A stretch of DNA of 64,000 nucleotides from Streptomyces sp. D2-8 (GTDB lineage Bacteria > Actinomycetota > Actinomycetes > Streptomycetales > Streptomycetaceae), in contig NZ_JAAHBP010000001.1 of assembly GCF_023184515.1 (NCBI RefSeq), positions 248,001 through 312,000 on the forward strand, in the 5' to 3' direction. Shown here piece by piece: positions 19,161-28,166 of this stretch. Below the pieces are notes generated by a model. It worked only from the letters and a program-made list of their open reading frames with translations. It was not told the origin of the DNA and ran no database searches. Positions within the stretch are counted from its first letter, which is position 1. Every line of letters starts with the position of its first letter. The position numbers and the translations under genes are program-made.

Positions 19161-20366
19161 ATGGATCTGGAGAAGCATCCCCGCGAGGGTTCCGAGGCGC
19201 GGGTCGATCTGCACAAACGGACTGCCGAGCCGCCCGTCCGGCGCGAGCCGGAGGCGCCCGAGGGGTGTCTCGCCGTCGCGATCCGGATTCCCGTGCGGAT
19301 CGTCGTGCTCGTCCTGGTCGTCCCCGTGCGGATGCTGTGGGACGCGCTCGTCGTGGCCGGGCGGTTCCTGAACGACGCGCTGCTCCGGCCGCTCGGGCGG
19401 GCGCTGCTGTGGCTCGGGCGGGCGGTGTTCGTCTGGCCGCTCGTCGGGCTGTGGCGCTACGTCGTCGTCCCGGTGGGCAAGGCCCTCGGATGGCTCGGGA
19501 AGGTCCTCGTCGTCGTGCCGCTGGTCTGGCTCTACCGCTACGTCCTGACCCCGGTGGGGCACGCGATCGCATGGGTGGCCCGGGGCATCGGGGCGGCGCT
19601 CGGCTGGATCGCCGGGGGCGTGGGGGCCGCGCTCGGCTGGGTGTACGCGTACCTGCTCACCCCCGTCGGGCGTGCCGTGACGTGGGTCCTGAAGGGACTC
19701 GGCGCCGTGCTCGCCGCGCTCGGCATCGGCGTCTGGACGGTCCTGGCCTGGCTCGCGAAGTACCTCGTCGCCGTACCCGCCGTCTGGCTGTACACCTGGG
19801 TGCTCGCGCCCGTCGGCCGCGCGATCGTCTGGTGCGGCAAGGGCCTCGTGTGGCTGGCGAGCATGGCCGTCACCGGCATCGGCGCGGCCCTCTACTGGAT
19901 CGCCCGCATCCTGCTCGTCCTGCCCGCGCTCGCCCTGTGGCGCTGGATCCTCACCCCGGTCGGACGCGTCCTCGCCGTCATCGGGCGGGAGGTGTGGGAC
20001 GCCCTGGGCCACGCCTGGCGTATCGCCGGGCACATCTCGCTCGCCGTCGGGCGTTTCCTCGGCACCCTCTTCCGGTGGATCTTCGTCGAACCGGTGCGGT
20101 GGGTGTACCGCAGCGTGCTGACGCCCGTCGGGCACGTCGTACGGGACACCGTCTGGCGGCCCGCCGCCGAGGCCGCCCGCAGTGTGGGCCGGGCCACCCG
20201 GCAGGCGCTGGCCGCCGCCCGGGAGTCCGTGCGTCAGGCCCGCGCCGACTTCCGGCGGATGCTCCTCGGCGAGCCGCGGCGGCCGCAGCCGGTCGACCGG
20301 AGGGAACCTTCGGCGCGTGAGACACGTAGTCTTGGTAGCAGTACGACCGCTCTCACGAAGGACTGA
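19161..20366 (+). CDS. Repeat-built hydrophobic membrane protein of unknown function
   Basis: About 401 residues: a charged N-terminus (MDLEKHPREG), then about 280 residues made of repeated hydrophobic units, each ending in a variant of W-x-Y-R-[YW]-[VI]-L-[TA]-P-[VL]-G. Seen are LWRYVVVPVG, LYRYVLTPVG, VYAYLLTPVG, LYTWVLAPVG, LWRWILTPVG and VYRSVLTPVG. A basic tail (RQARADFRRMLLGEPRRPQP) follows. The start is uncertain: ATG 19161 is used because the text from there reads as protein, but GTG 19083 is in frame and neither has a clear ribosome-binding site. No known family; related hypothetical proteins exist in Streptomyces as far as I recall. Confidence 0.7.
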   Translation: MDLEKHPREGSEARVDLHKRTAEPPVRREPEAPEGCLAVAIRIPVRIVVLVLVVPVRMLWDALVVAGRFLNDALLRPLGRALLWLGRAVFVWPLVGLWRYVVVPVGKALGWLGKVLVVVPLVWLYRYVLTPVGHAIAWVARGIGAALGWIAGGVGAALGWVYAYLLTPVGRAVTWVLKGLGAVLAALGIGVWTVLAWLAKYLVAVPAVWLYTWVLAPVGRAIVWCGKGLVWLASMAVTGIGAALYWIARILLVLPALALWRWILTPVGRVLAVIGREVWDALGHAWRIAGHISLAVGRFLGTLFRWIFVEPVRWVYRSVLTPVGHVVRDTVWRPAAEAARSVGRATRQALAAARESVRQARADFRRMLLGEPRRPQPVDRREPSARETRSLGSSTTALTKD

Positions 20367-20414
20367 ACGACACTGGGCAAGCGACAGCCCGAAGGCCCGC
20401 CGCCCGCACCCGCG

Positions 20415-21197
20415 GTGCAGCGCATCCGACTGCGCTACACCAAGCGCGGCCGCCTCCGGTTCACCAGCCACCGTGACTTCCAGCGCGCCTTCGAGCGTGC
20501 GTTGCGCCGTGCCGAGGTGCCGATGGCCTACTCGGCCGGCTTCACACCGCACCCGAAGGTGTCGTACGCCAATGCCGCACCCACCGGCACGGGCAGTGAG
20601 GCGGAGTACCTGGAGATCGCGCTCACCGCGCCCCGCGACCCGGAGCAGCTCAGGGCCCTTCTCGACGAGTCGCTGCCCGCCGGGCTCGACATCACCGACG
20701 CGGTCGAGGCCCGCACCTCGGGATTCGCCGACCGGCTGACGGCTTCCGTCTGGGAGCTCCGGCTGGACGGAGTGCCGCTGGAGGAGGCCCGCCGAGCGGC
20801 GGACGCCTTCAACGCGGCCGAGACCGTCGAGGTCCAGCGCCTCGCCAAGAACGGCGTCCGTACGTTCGACGCCCGCTCCGCCGTCGCGAGCCTGGAGGTG
20901 CGCGACCTCGCGGAAACGCACAGTTCGCAGGCTGATAGGCCGACCGACCAGCCCTGTGCGATACTGCGGCTGGTTGTTCGGCACGTGACGCCTGCCGTAC
21001 GACCCGACGACGTCCTGTCCGGTCTCCGCGCCGTGGCCGACCTGGCGCCGCCGGTCCCCGCAGCGGTGACCAGGCTGGCGCAGGGGCTGTTCGATGAAGA
21101 GACCGGCACGGTGACCGACCCGCTCGCGCCCGACCGCGAGGCAGTCGAGGCCCCCTCAACGGCCGAACCGACTGCCGCCGCGACGGCGCCGGCGTAA
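20415..21197 (+). CDS. TIGR03936-family (DUF2344) radical SAM-associated protein
   Basis: The 260 residues begin VQRIRLRYTKRGRLRFTSHR, then FTPHPKVSYANAAPTGTGSE, the DUF2344 signature. In many bacteria this domain is fused to, or encoded next to, the TIGR03960 radical SAM protein, so the two act together on an unknown substrate. Here 6.7 kb separates them. GTG 20415 is the first standard start but has no ribosome-binding site. An in-frame CTG at 20373 sits 10 bases after GAAGGA and adds LGKRQPEGPPPAPA; the true start may be that CTG. Confidence 0.88.
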   Translation: MQRIRLRYTKRGRLRFTSHRDFQRAFERALRRAEVPMAYSAGFTPHPKVSYANAAPTGTGSEAEYLEIALTAPRDPEQLRALLDESLPAGLDITDAVEARTSGFADRLTASVWELRLDGVPLEEARRAADAFNAAETVEVQRLAKNGVRTFDARSAVASLEVRDLAETHSSQADRPTDQPCAILRLVVRHVTPAVRPDDVLSGLRAVADLAPPVPAAVTRLAQGLFDEETGTVTDPLAPDREAVEAPSTAEPTAAATAPA

Positions 21198-21293
21198 GGA
21201 AGGTTCCGCGTAGGGACGGACGTCGTAGCGCCGCCCTCGGACTCGGGAGCCACCTGGGTCGGGCAGCGCACCGACCAGAAGACTTTCGCCAGG

Positions 21294-21314
21294 CCGTACG
21301 CATTCGGCGTACGG
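21294..21314 (+). promoter_or_regulatory. Hairpin in the rne leader
   Basis: CCGTACGC pairs with GCGTACGG around a 5-nt loop, 144 bases before the rne start. RNase E mRNAs in other bacteria are autoregulated through leader structures; here this is only a possibility. Confidence 0.35.
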
Positions 21315-21457
21315 AACCGGCGAGACAGGACACAGAGAGCTCCCGTGCGGCGCCCGCGCCCCGGACGGCGGCGAACGCGCACAGCGCGCGCCGCGGACGT
21401 CACCGGCATCGCCGGACCAGGCGCGGCGCCCGGGAGCCTGACGGGAGATAAGCCCGC

Positions 21458-24400
21458 ATGCTCGAACCGACCGAACCCACAGAGGGTTCCGAACAGAACA
21501 CTCCCAGCGACACCCTGCCGCCCCGCCGGCGGCGGCGTGCCGCGTCGCGCCCGGCGGGCCCGCCCACCGGTGCCTCCGACGCGCCGGTGGAGACCGTCGC
21601 GCCGGCCATACAGCTCGCCGATGCCGACGACCTCGCGGCTGATGCCGCAGAGGCCGATGCCGTAGCGGCCGACGAGGCCGAAGAGACGCCCGAAGCCGTC
21701 GAGGCTCCCGAGGCTGTCGAGGGCGACGAGGAGGCCGCGCCCGCCGGGCGCAAGCGGCGTCGCGCCGTTCGCCGTGCTTCCGCGCCCGTCGGTGCTCCGG
21801 CGGCCGCCGCGGAGGCCGCCGAGACCGTGGTCCCGGCGACCGCCGTCGCCGAGCCGGCCGAGGCCGCCACGCCCGCCGCGTCCGCCGAAGTGACCGAGGA
21901 CGCCGCTCCCAAGCGCACCCGGCGTCGTGCCACGCGCACCGTCACCTCGCCCACCGCCGCTCCGGCGGAAGCGGCCGAGACGGTCGCGGCACCGGCCGAG
22001 GCGGACGGCCGCCCGGAGCCGGCGGTCGTGGCCGACGGCGCCGCCGAAGGCGCCGAGGCCGCTGAAGAGGCTGCTCCGCGTCGGACTCGCCGGCGTGCCT
22101 CGCGGCGGGCGTCCGCGCCTGTCGGGGCGCCTTCCGCCGCGGACGCGGTGGAGGGGAACGCCGAGGAGGCGAAGGCACCCGTGACCGAGAACCCCGCCGC
22201 CGAGCCCGCCCGCGCGTCCGAGGCCACCGCCTCCGAGACCGCTGCCGCCGAGCCCGCCCGCGCTGCCGAGGCCCCCGCCGAAACCGTCGCCGCCGACGAG
22301 TCGGCCGAGTCGGCCGAAGAGACCGGTCCGCGTCGCCGTCGCCGGGTCGTGCGCCGGGCCGCCGGCGGCTTCGCCGAGCCTGCCCAGCCCGCCAAGGGCA
22401 CGAGGGCCTCGAAGGCCGCCGCTCGTGCCGCCGCGGCCGACAGCGACAGCGAGTCGCCGTCGCGTCCGGCGCGGCCCGCCGTCGCGCTCTTCCAGGCGCC
22501 CGTCTTCACCGAGCCCCAGTTCCAGACGCCCGAGCGGGCCGCTGCCGCAGCCGCCGCCGAGGCGGTCGGGGCCGAGGAGCCCCAGGAGGCCGAGGAGTCC
22601 GCGTCGGCCGAGGCCCCGCGCGAGGAGCAGAGCGGCGGCTCGCGTCGCCGTCGCCGTCGCCGGGGTGCCGGCGACGATCCCGAGGCCCAGGCCCCCGAGA
22701 CCGCCGTCGCCGCCGACGCCCCCGCCGACGAGGCGGAGGACGCCGACGAGTCCGCCGAGGACCAGGCCGACGGTGACGAGCAGGAGGAGTCCGAGGGCAG
22801 CGGCTCGCGCCGCCGCCGTCGCCGGGGCGGTCGCCGCCGCCGGCGTGGCGAGTCCGCCGACTCCGACGGCGAGGGCGCCGAGGGCCCGGACGGCGAGTCC
22901 GAGCAGACCGCCGAGGACGCCTCCGAGGAGGACGACGAGGACTCCGAGGACGCCACCGACCGCGACGAGTCCGGTGGAGGCGGCTCCAGCAGCAGCCGTC
23001 GCCGTCGTCGCCGCCGTCGTCGTGCCGGCGACTCCGGGACCGAGCCCGAGACCTCCGACGACGACCCGGAGCGTACGGTCGTCAAGGTCCGCGAGCCCCG
23101 CCCCAAGGCCGAGCCGTCCGACGAGGTGCAGTCCATCAAGGGCTCGACCCGTCTGGAGGCCAAGAAGCAGCGCCGCCGCGAAGGCCGCGAGCAGGGCCGT
23201 CGGCGCGTCCCGATCATCACCGAGGCCGAGTTCCTGGCCCGCCGCGAGGCCGTCGAGCGCGTGATGGTCGTCCGCCAGCACGGCGACCGCACGCAGATCG
23301 GCGTCCTCGAGGACAACGTGCTCGTCGAGCACTACGTCAACAAGGAGCAGTCGACCTCGTACGTCGGCAACGTCTACCTCGGCAAGGTGCAGAACGTGCT
23401 GCCGTCGATGGAGGCCGCCTTCATCGACATCGGCAAGGGCCGCAACGCCGTCCTGTACGCCGGTGAGGTCAACTTCGAGGCGCTCGGCATGGCCAACGGG
23501 CCGCGGCGTATCGAGTCCGCCCTGAAGTCCGGCCAGTCCGTGCTCGTCCAGGTGACGAAGGACCCCATCGGTCACAAGGGCGCCCGCCTCACCAGCCAGG
23601 TCTCCCTGCCGGGCCGCTACCTCGTGTACGTGCCCGAGGGCTCCATGACCGGCATCAGCCGCAAGCTGCCCGACACCGAGCGGGCCCGGCTGAAGACCAT
23701 CCTCAAGAAGATCGTCCCCGAGGACGCGGGCGTCATCGTGCGCACCGCCGCCGAGGGCGCGAGCGAGGACGAGCTGCGCCGGGACGTCGAGCGGCTGCAG
23801 CAGCAGTGGGAGGACATCCAGAAGAAGGCCAAGAACGGCAACGCGCCGACGCTGCTGTACGGCGAGCCGGACATGACCGTCCGGGTCGTGCGCGACATCT
23901 TCAACGAGGACTTCTCCAAGGTCGTCGTCAGCGGCGACGAGGCGTGGTCGACCATCCACGGGTACGTCGCGCATGTCGCGCCGGACCTCGCCGAGCGGCT
24001 GTCGAAGTGGACCTCCGAGGTCGACGTCTTCGCCACCTACCGGATCGACGAGCAGCTCGCCAAGGCCCTCGACCGCAAGGTGTGGCTGCCCAGCGGCGGT
24101 TCGCTGGTGATCGACCGGACCGAGGCGATGGTCGTCGTCGACGTCAACACCGGCAAGTTCACCGGCCAGGGCGGCAACCTCGAGGAGACCGTCACCAGGA
24201 ACAACCTGGAGGCGGCCGAGGAGATCGTGCGTCAGCTGCGGCTGCGCGACCTCGGCGGCATCATCGTCATCGACTTCATCGACATGGTGCTGGAGTCCAA
24301 CCGGGACCTGGTGCTGCGGCGCCTGCTGGAGTGCCTGGGCCGGGACCGTACGAAGCACCAGGTCGCGGAAGTGACCTCGCTGGGGCTCGTGCAGATGACC

Positions 24401-25591
24401 CGCAAGCGGGTCGGGCAGGGTCTGCTGGAGTCCTTCTCCGAGACCTGTGTCCACTGCAACGGGCGCGGTGTCATCGTGCACATGGAGCAGCCGACGGCCC
24501 CCGGAGGCGGCGGCAAGCGCAAGAAGCGCGCGCGTGCCGGTGCCGCCGAGCAGCCGCACGTGCACGAGGGTGCCGTCGAGACCGCCGAGCAGGAGGCGGA
24601 GACCGAGGCCGAGGTCGGAGCCGAGGTCGCCGAGCCCATCGCGCTGCCCGAGCCGGCCTTCGAGCCCGACGAGGAGCTCTACGGCAGCGTCGCCGAGGCG
24701 GAGGCCGCGGCCGGCCGTGGCCGGTCGCGACGCCGGGCGAGCCGGCGGGCGTCGGCTCCGGCGGGCTCCCCGCGGGGTGAGACGGCGGAGCCGCAGGCCG
24801 AGCAGGGCAGGGGCAAGGCCCGGCGCGGCAGGGGCAGGGCCGAGCAGGCCGAGGCCGAGGTGCCGACGGCTCAGGACGTGACCGCCGAGCAGGAGGTCGC
24901 CCGTCCGGTGCAGCCGGAGCCGGCCGCCGAGGCGCAGGCCGAGCCGATGGCCGTGGAGGACCCGGTGGTCGAGGCCGCGCAGGCCGCTCCGGCCGAGGAG
25001 GCCGCGCCCAAGGGCCGTACCCGGCGGCGGGCCACCCGCAAGGTGTCCGCTCCGGCCGGTTCTCCGGCGGGTGCCGAGGCGGCCGTGGTGACGGTCGCCG
25101 AGACCGTGCCCGCGGTGGCCGAGGCCACTGAGGCGCCGGAGCAGGGCGGACAGCCCGAGACCGGTGTCGAGCCGGCCGCCGAGGCGCCCGTCGCGAGCGC
25201 CGCCCCGGCCCGTCCGCGGCGCCGTGCCGTGCGCAAGCCCACGGTGTCCACGGCGTCCGAGGAGACGGCCGTCGTGGTCGTCCCGTCGGCCGCGTCCGAG
25301 GACGTCCCGGCAGCGCCCGCGTCCGACGGTGCCGCCCCGGAGGAGGCCGCCGAGGAGTCGGCCCCCGCCAAGAAGACGGCCCGCAAGACGGCCAAGAAGG
25401 CCACGGCGAAGAAGGCCGCCACCACCAAGAAGACGGCGGCGAAGAAGACCGCCGCCAAGAAGACGACGGCCAAGAAGGCGGCGAAGACCACCAAGACCGC
25501 CGCCAAGAAGACCGCGTCGAAGAAGACCGTGGCGGCGGAGCAGTCCGTGTCCTCCGCGTCCTCCGTCTCGGCCTCCACCGACGAGGGCTGA
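21458..25591 (+). CDS. rne: Ribonuclease E/G
   Basis: The 1377-residue endoribonuclease for RNA decay and rRNA/tRNA processing has its catalytic core in the middle (about 590-1020). This holds an S1 domain (VYLGKVQNVLPSMEAAFIDI), the DNase I-like metal site (VVVDVNTG, then IIVIDFIDM) and the zinc-link CVHCNGRG. Very long disordered arms flank it: an A/E/P-rich N-terminal arm with arginine clusters (GSRRRRRRRGG type), and a C-terminal arm ending in histone H1-like AKKTA repeats. This arrangement with a central core is typical of Streptomyces RNase E. ATG 21458 has GGGAGA upstream. rplU, rpmA and obg follow. Confidence 0.96.
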   Translation: MLEPTEPTEGSEQNTPSDTLPPRRRRRAASRPAGPPTGASDAPVETVAPAIQLADADDLAADAAEADAVAADEAEETPEAVEAPEAVEGDEEAAPAGRKRRRAVRRASAPVGAPAAAAEAAETVVPATAVAEPAEAATPAASAEVTEDAAPKRTRRRATRTVTSPTAAPAEAAETVAAPAEADGRPEPAVVADGAAEGAEAAEEAAPRRTRRRASRRASAPVGAPSAADAVEGNAEEAKAPVTENPAAEPARASEATASETAAAEPARAAEAPAETVAADESAESAEETGPRRRRRVVRRAAGGFAEPAQPAKGTRASKAAARAAAADSDSESPSRPARPAVALFQAPVFTEPQFQTPERAAAAAAAEAVGAEEPQEAEESASAEAPREEQSGGSRRRRRRRGAGDDPEAQAPETAVAADAPADEAEDADESAEDQADGDEQEESEGSGSRRRRRRGGRRRRRGESADSDGEGAEGPDGESEQTAEDASEEDDEDSEDATDRDESGGGGSSSSRRRRRRRRRAGDSGTEPETSDDDPERTVVKVREPRPKAEPSDEVQSIKGSTRLEAKKQRRREGREQGRRRVPIITEAEFLARREAVERVMVVRQHGDRTQIGVLEDNVLVEHYVNKEQSTSYVGNVYLGKVQNVLPSMEAAFIDIGKGRNAVLYAGEVNFEALGMANGPRRIESALKSGQSVLVQVTKDPIGHKGARLTSQVSLPGRYLVYVPEGSMTGISRKLPDTERARLKTILKKIVPEDAGVIVRTAAEGASEDELRRDVERLQQQWEDIQKKAKNGNAPTLLYGEPDMTVRVVRDIFNEDFSKVVVSGDEAWSTIHGYVAHVAPDLAERLSKWTSEVDVFATYRIDEQLAKALDRKVWLPSGGSLVIDRTEAMVVVDVNTGKFTGQGGNLEETVTRNNLEAAEEIVRQLRLRDLGGIIVIDFIDMVLESNRDLVLRRLLECLGRDRTKHQVAEVTSLGLVQMTRKRVGQGLLESFSETCVHCNGRGVIVHMEQPTAPGGGGKRKKRARAGAAEQPHVHEGAVETAEQEAETEAEVGAEVAEPIALPEPAFEPDEELYGSVAEAEAAAGRGRSRRRASRRASAPAGSPRGETAEPQAEQGRGKARRGRGRAEQAEAEVPTAQDVTAEQEVARPVQPEPAAEAQAEPMAVEDPVVEAAQAAPAEEAAPKGRTRRRATRKVSAPAGSPAGAEAAVVTVAETVPAVAEATEAPEQGGQPETGVEPAAEAPVASAAPARPRRRAVRKPTVSTASEETAVVVVPSAASEDVPAAPASDGAAPEEAAEESAPAKKTARKTAKKATAKKAATTKKTAAKKTAAKKTTAKKAAKTTKTAAKKTASKKTVAAEQSVSSASSVSASTDEG

Positions 25592-25607
25592 CCGGCCTCG
25601 ACGTCCC

Positions 25608-25666
25608 CCGGGGCGTGCGCGAACCCCGCGTACGCCCCGGCGGACGCGACCGGCGTGACCGGTCGC
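25608..25666 (+). terminator. Two consecutive hairpins after rne
   Basis: CCGGGGCGT (25608-25616) pairs with ACGCCCCGG (25632-25640). A second perfect 8-bp stem (25646-25653 with 25659-25666) follows. They separate rne from the rplU transcription unit. Confidence 0.6.
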
Positions 25667-25689
25667 ACAGGTGGCGGGCCCGGCTCGGT

Positions 25690-25719
25690 TTGACCCCTTC
25701 GGCCGCGGCCCCGTAACCT
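25690..25719 (+). promoter_or_regulatory. Candidate promoter of rplU-rpmA
   Basis: TTGACC (25690-25695), an 18-bp spacer and TAACCT (25714-25719) would give a leader of roughly 130 bases before rplU. Leaders of that size often carry ribosomal-protein feedback sites, but no specific motif is recognised. Confidence 0.45.
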
Positions 25720-25859
25720 TGACCGTCGGCGTGTCGACTGACGCGTCACATCCCCGTAAACCTCATCCTCCGGGCGCCGGGCGCCAGGAGAGGCTGCTCG
25801 CTGAGTCGGGCGGCTGGCCTGCGGGGGTGCCGTTTCCCGAGCTAGAGAGTGAGTCCCGC

Positions 25860-26180
25860 GTGTACGCCATCGTGCGCAGCGGTGGTCGCCAGCACAAGGT
25901 TGCTGTCGGCGACATCGTTGAGGTTGACAAGATTTCCACTGCCAAGGTTGGCGACTCGGTCGAGCTCTCGACCCTGCTCGTTGTCGACGGCGACGCCGTG
26001 ACCAGCGACCCGTGGGTGCTGGCCGGCATCAAGGTCCAGGCCGAGGTCGTGGACCACCACAAGGGGCAGAAGATCGACATTCTGCGCTACAAGAACAAGA
26101 CCGGTTACCGCCGTCGCCAGGGCCACCGCCAGCAGTACACGGCGATCAAGGTCACTGAGATCCCCACGGCTGCGAAGTAA
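25860..26180 (+). CDS. rplU: 50S ribosomal protein L21
   Basis: The 106 residues begin [20 protein letters not shown] and include the C-terminal [20 protein letters not shown] signature. L21 binds 23S rRNA near L20. The start is GTG 25860; an open frame extends upstream to 25671 but encodes nothing L21-like. It is followed 14 bases later by rpmA, in the universal rplU-rpmA-obg order. Confidence 0.98.
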   Translation: MYAIVRSGGRQHKVAVGDIVEVDKISTAKVGDSVELSTLLVVDGDAVTSDPWVLAGIKVQAEVVDHHKGQKIDILRYKNKTGYRRRQGHRQQYTAIKVTEIPTAAK

Positions 26181-26194
26181 GGGACTGAGGAGAA

Positions 26195-26449
26195 ATGGCA
26201 CACAAGAAGGGCGCATCGTCCACCCGGAACGGTCGCGACTCCAATGCCCAGCGGCTCGGCGTGAAGCGCTTCGGCGGTCAGGTCGTCAACGCGGGTGAGA
26301 TCCTGGTTCGTCAGCGTGGCACCCACTTCCACCCGGGCTCCGGCGTCGGCCGTGGTGGCGACGACACGCTGTTCGCGCTCTCGGCGGGTGCGGTGCAGTT
26401 CGGCACCCACCGTGGCCGCAAGGTCGTGAACATCGTTCCGGTCGCCTGA
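26195..26449 (+). CDS. rpmA: 50S ribosomal protein L27
   Basis: The 84 residues begin [20 protein letters not shown]; the N-terminus reaches the peptidyl transferase centre. A GAGGAG site precedes ATG 26195. It has no N-terminal extension that would need cleavage as in Firmicutes. It is cotranscribed with rplU. Confidence 0.98.
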   Translation: MAHKKGASSTRNGRDSNAQRLGVKRFGGQVVNAGEILVRQRGTHFHPGSGVGRGGDDTLFALSAGAVQFGTHRGRKVVNIVPVA

Positions 26450-26460
26450 TCGGAAACTTT

Positions 26461-26510
26461 CGCGAGGCGGGCCTCACTTCCCTCACGGGAAGCGGGTCCG
26501 CCTTTCGCGT
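26461..26510 (+). terminator. Nested hairpin between rpmA and obg
   Basis: An inner stem CTTCCC/GGGAAG (26477-26482, 26487-26492) lies inside an imperfect outer pairing of CGCGAGGCGG with CCGCCTTTCGCG. It probably reduces read-through from the ribosomal genes into obg. Confidence 0.5.
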
Positions 26511-26551
26511 GTTACCCAAAGACATTCCCGCAGTAACTGGAGGCACATCCC

Positions 26552-27988
26552 ATGACCACCTTCGTGGACCGCGTCGAGCTGCACGTCGCCGCGGGTAGCG
26601 GGGGCCACGGCTGTGCCTCCGTCCACCGTGAGAAGTTCAAGCCCCTCGGCGGGCCGGACGGCGGCAACGGCGGGCGCGGCGGGGACGTGATCCTCACCGT
26701 CGACCAGTCGATCACCACGCTGCTCGACTACCACCACTCCCCGCACCGCAAGGCCACCAACGGCAAGCCCGGCGAGGGCGGCAACCGTTCCGGCAAGGAC
26801 GGGCAGGACCTGATCCTGCCGGTGCCGGACGGCACCGTGGTGCTGGACAAGGCGGGCAACGTCCTCGCCGACCTGGTCGGGCACGGCACGTCGTACGTCG
26901 CCGCGCAGGGCGGCCGGGGCGGGCTCGGCAACGCGGCGCTGGCCTCCGCGCGGCGCAAGGCGCCCGGGTTCGCGCTGCTCGGCGAGCCGGGGGACCTGCG
27001 GGACGTCGTCCTGGAGCTGAAGACCGTCGCCGACGTGGCGCTCGTCGGGTACCCGAGTGCCGGCAAGTCGTCGCTGATCTCGGTGCTGAGCGCGGCCAAG
27101 CCGAAGATCGCCGACTACCCCTTCACCACCCTCGTGCCGAACCTCGGTGTCGTCACGGCCGGTTCGACGGTGTACACGATCGCCGACGTGCCCGGGCTGA
27201 TCCCGGGGGCCAGCCAGGGCAAGGGCCTGGGACTGGAGTTCCTGCGGCACGTGGAGCGGTGCAGTGTGCTCGTGCACGTCCTGGACACCGCGACGCTGGA
27301 GTCGGACCGCGACCCGGCCTCCGACCTCGACATCATCGAGGAGGAGCTGCGGCAGTACGGCGGGCTGGACAACCGGCCGCGGATCGTCGTCCTGAACAAG
27401 ATCGACGTACCGGACGGCAAGGATCTGGCCGAGATGGTGCGGCCCGACCTGGAGGCGCGCGGCTACCGCGTGTTCGAGGCGTCGGCCGTGGCGCACATGG
27501 GCCTGAAGGAACTGTCGTTCGCGCTCGCGGAGCTCGTGGCGCAGTCGCGGGCCACGAAGCCGAAGGAAGAGGCCACCCGGATCGTGATCCGGCCCAAGGC
27601 CGTGGACGACACCGGCTTCACCGTGACGCGCGAGGCCGACAGCCTGTTCCGGGTGCGCGGCGAGAAGCCCGAACGTTGGGTGCGGCAGACCGACTTCAAC
27701 AACGACGAGGCCGTCGGATACCTCGCGGACCGGCTGAACCGGCTCGGTGTCGAGCAGGAGCTGATGAAGGCGGGCGCCCGGGGCGGCGACGGCGTCGCCA
27801 TCGGCCCCGAGGAGAACGCGGTCGTCTTCGACTGGGAGCCGTCCATGACGGCCGGGGCCGAGATGCTCGGCCGACGCGGTGAGGACCACCGGCTCGAGGG
27901 GGAGCGGCCGGCCGCGCAGCGCCGCAAGGACCGGCAGGCCCAGCGGGACGAGGCGCAGCAGGAGTTCGACGACTTCGAGCCGTTCTGA
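26552..27988 (+). CDS. obgE: GTPase Obg/CgtA
   Basis: This essential ribosome-associated GTPase is linked in S. coelicolor to the onset of aerial growth. The 478-residue protein has the glycine-rich Obg fold (about 1-158: [14 protein letters not shown]), the G domain with GYPSAGKSS at about 166-174, DVPG and NKID, and a C-terminal OCT domain (about 350-425) with an acidic-basic tail. ATG 26552 follows ACTGGAGG. Its place after rpmA is standard. Confidence 0.97.
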   Translation: MTTFVDRVELHVAAGSGGHGCASVHREKFKPLGGPDGGNGGRGGDVILTVDQSITTLLDYHHSPHRKATNGKPGEGGNRSGKDGQDLILPVPDGTVVLDKAGNVLADLVGHGTSYVAAQGGRGGLGNAALASARRKAPGFALLGEPGDLRDVVLELKTVADVALVGYPSAGKSSLISVLSAAKPKIADYPFTTLVPNLGVVTAGSTVYTIADVPGLIPGASQGKGLGLEFLRHVERCSVLVHVLDTATLESDRDPASDLDIIEEELRQYGGLDNRPRIVVLNKIDVPDGKDLAEMVRPDLEARGYRVFEASAVAHMGLKELSFALAELVAQSRATKPKEEATRIVIRPKAVDDTGFTVTREADSLFRVRGEKPERWVRQTDFNNDEAVGYLADRLNRLGVEQELMKAGARGGDGVAIGPEENAVVFDWEPSMTAGAEMLGRRGEDHRLEGERPAAQRRKDRQAQRDEAQQEFDDFEPF

Positions 27989-28015
27989 GCGGGCCGGGGT
28001 AGCGTCTTTTGGGCT

Positions 28016-28148
28016 GATCCGTTGCGGATCGTCGGTTAGCGGAAAGGGCATTCGCAACGGATCCCGACGCAACCAAGTCGCTCTGAGGTGGGTCGTACTG
28101 GGCAGTGCGGATGAGGATCTTGTTCCCCTCCGCGTTGCAACTGCCCAG
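28016..28148 (+). promoter_or_regulatory. Inverted repeats upstream of the FG-GAP pseudogene
   Basis: GATCCGTTGCG (28016-28026) is repeated inverted at 28053-28063. A second structure pairs CTGGGCAGT and GCGGA (28098-28111) with TCCGC (28129-28133) and ACTGCCCAG (28140-28148). The first may act as the obg terminator, the second as a leader hairpin. Confidence 0.4.
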
Positions 28149-28166
28149 CCGATCACCGGAGTTGAC

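Noticed and set aside
20528..24565. Open minus-strand frame of 1345 codons opposite rne
   Set aside because: Long antisense frames are expected opposite GC-rich genes; the product is low-complexity G/L/R-rich, and the plus strand is clearly RNase E.
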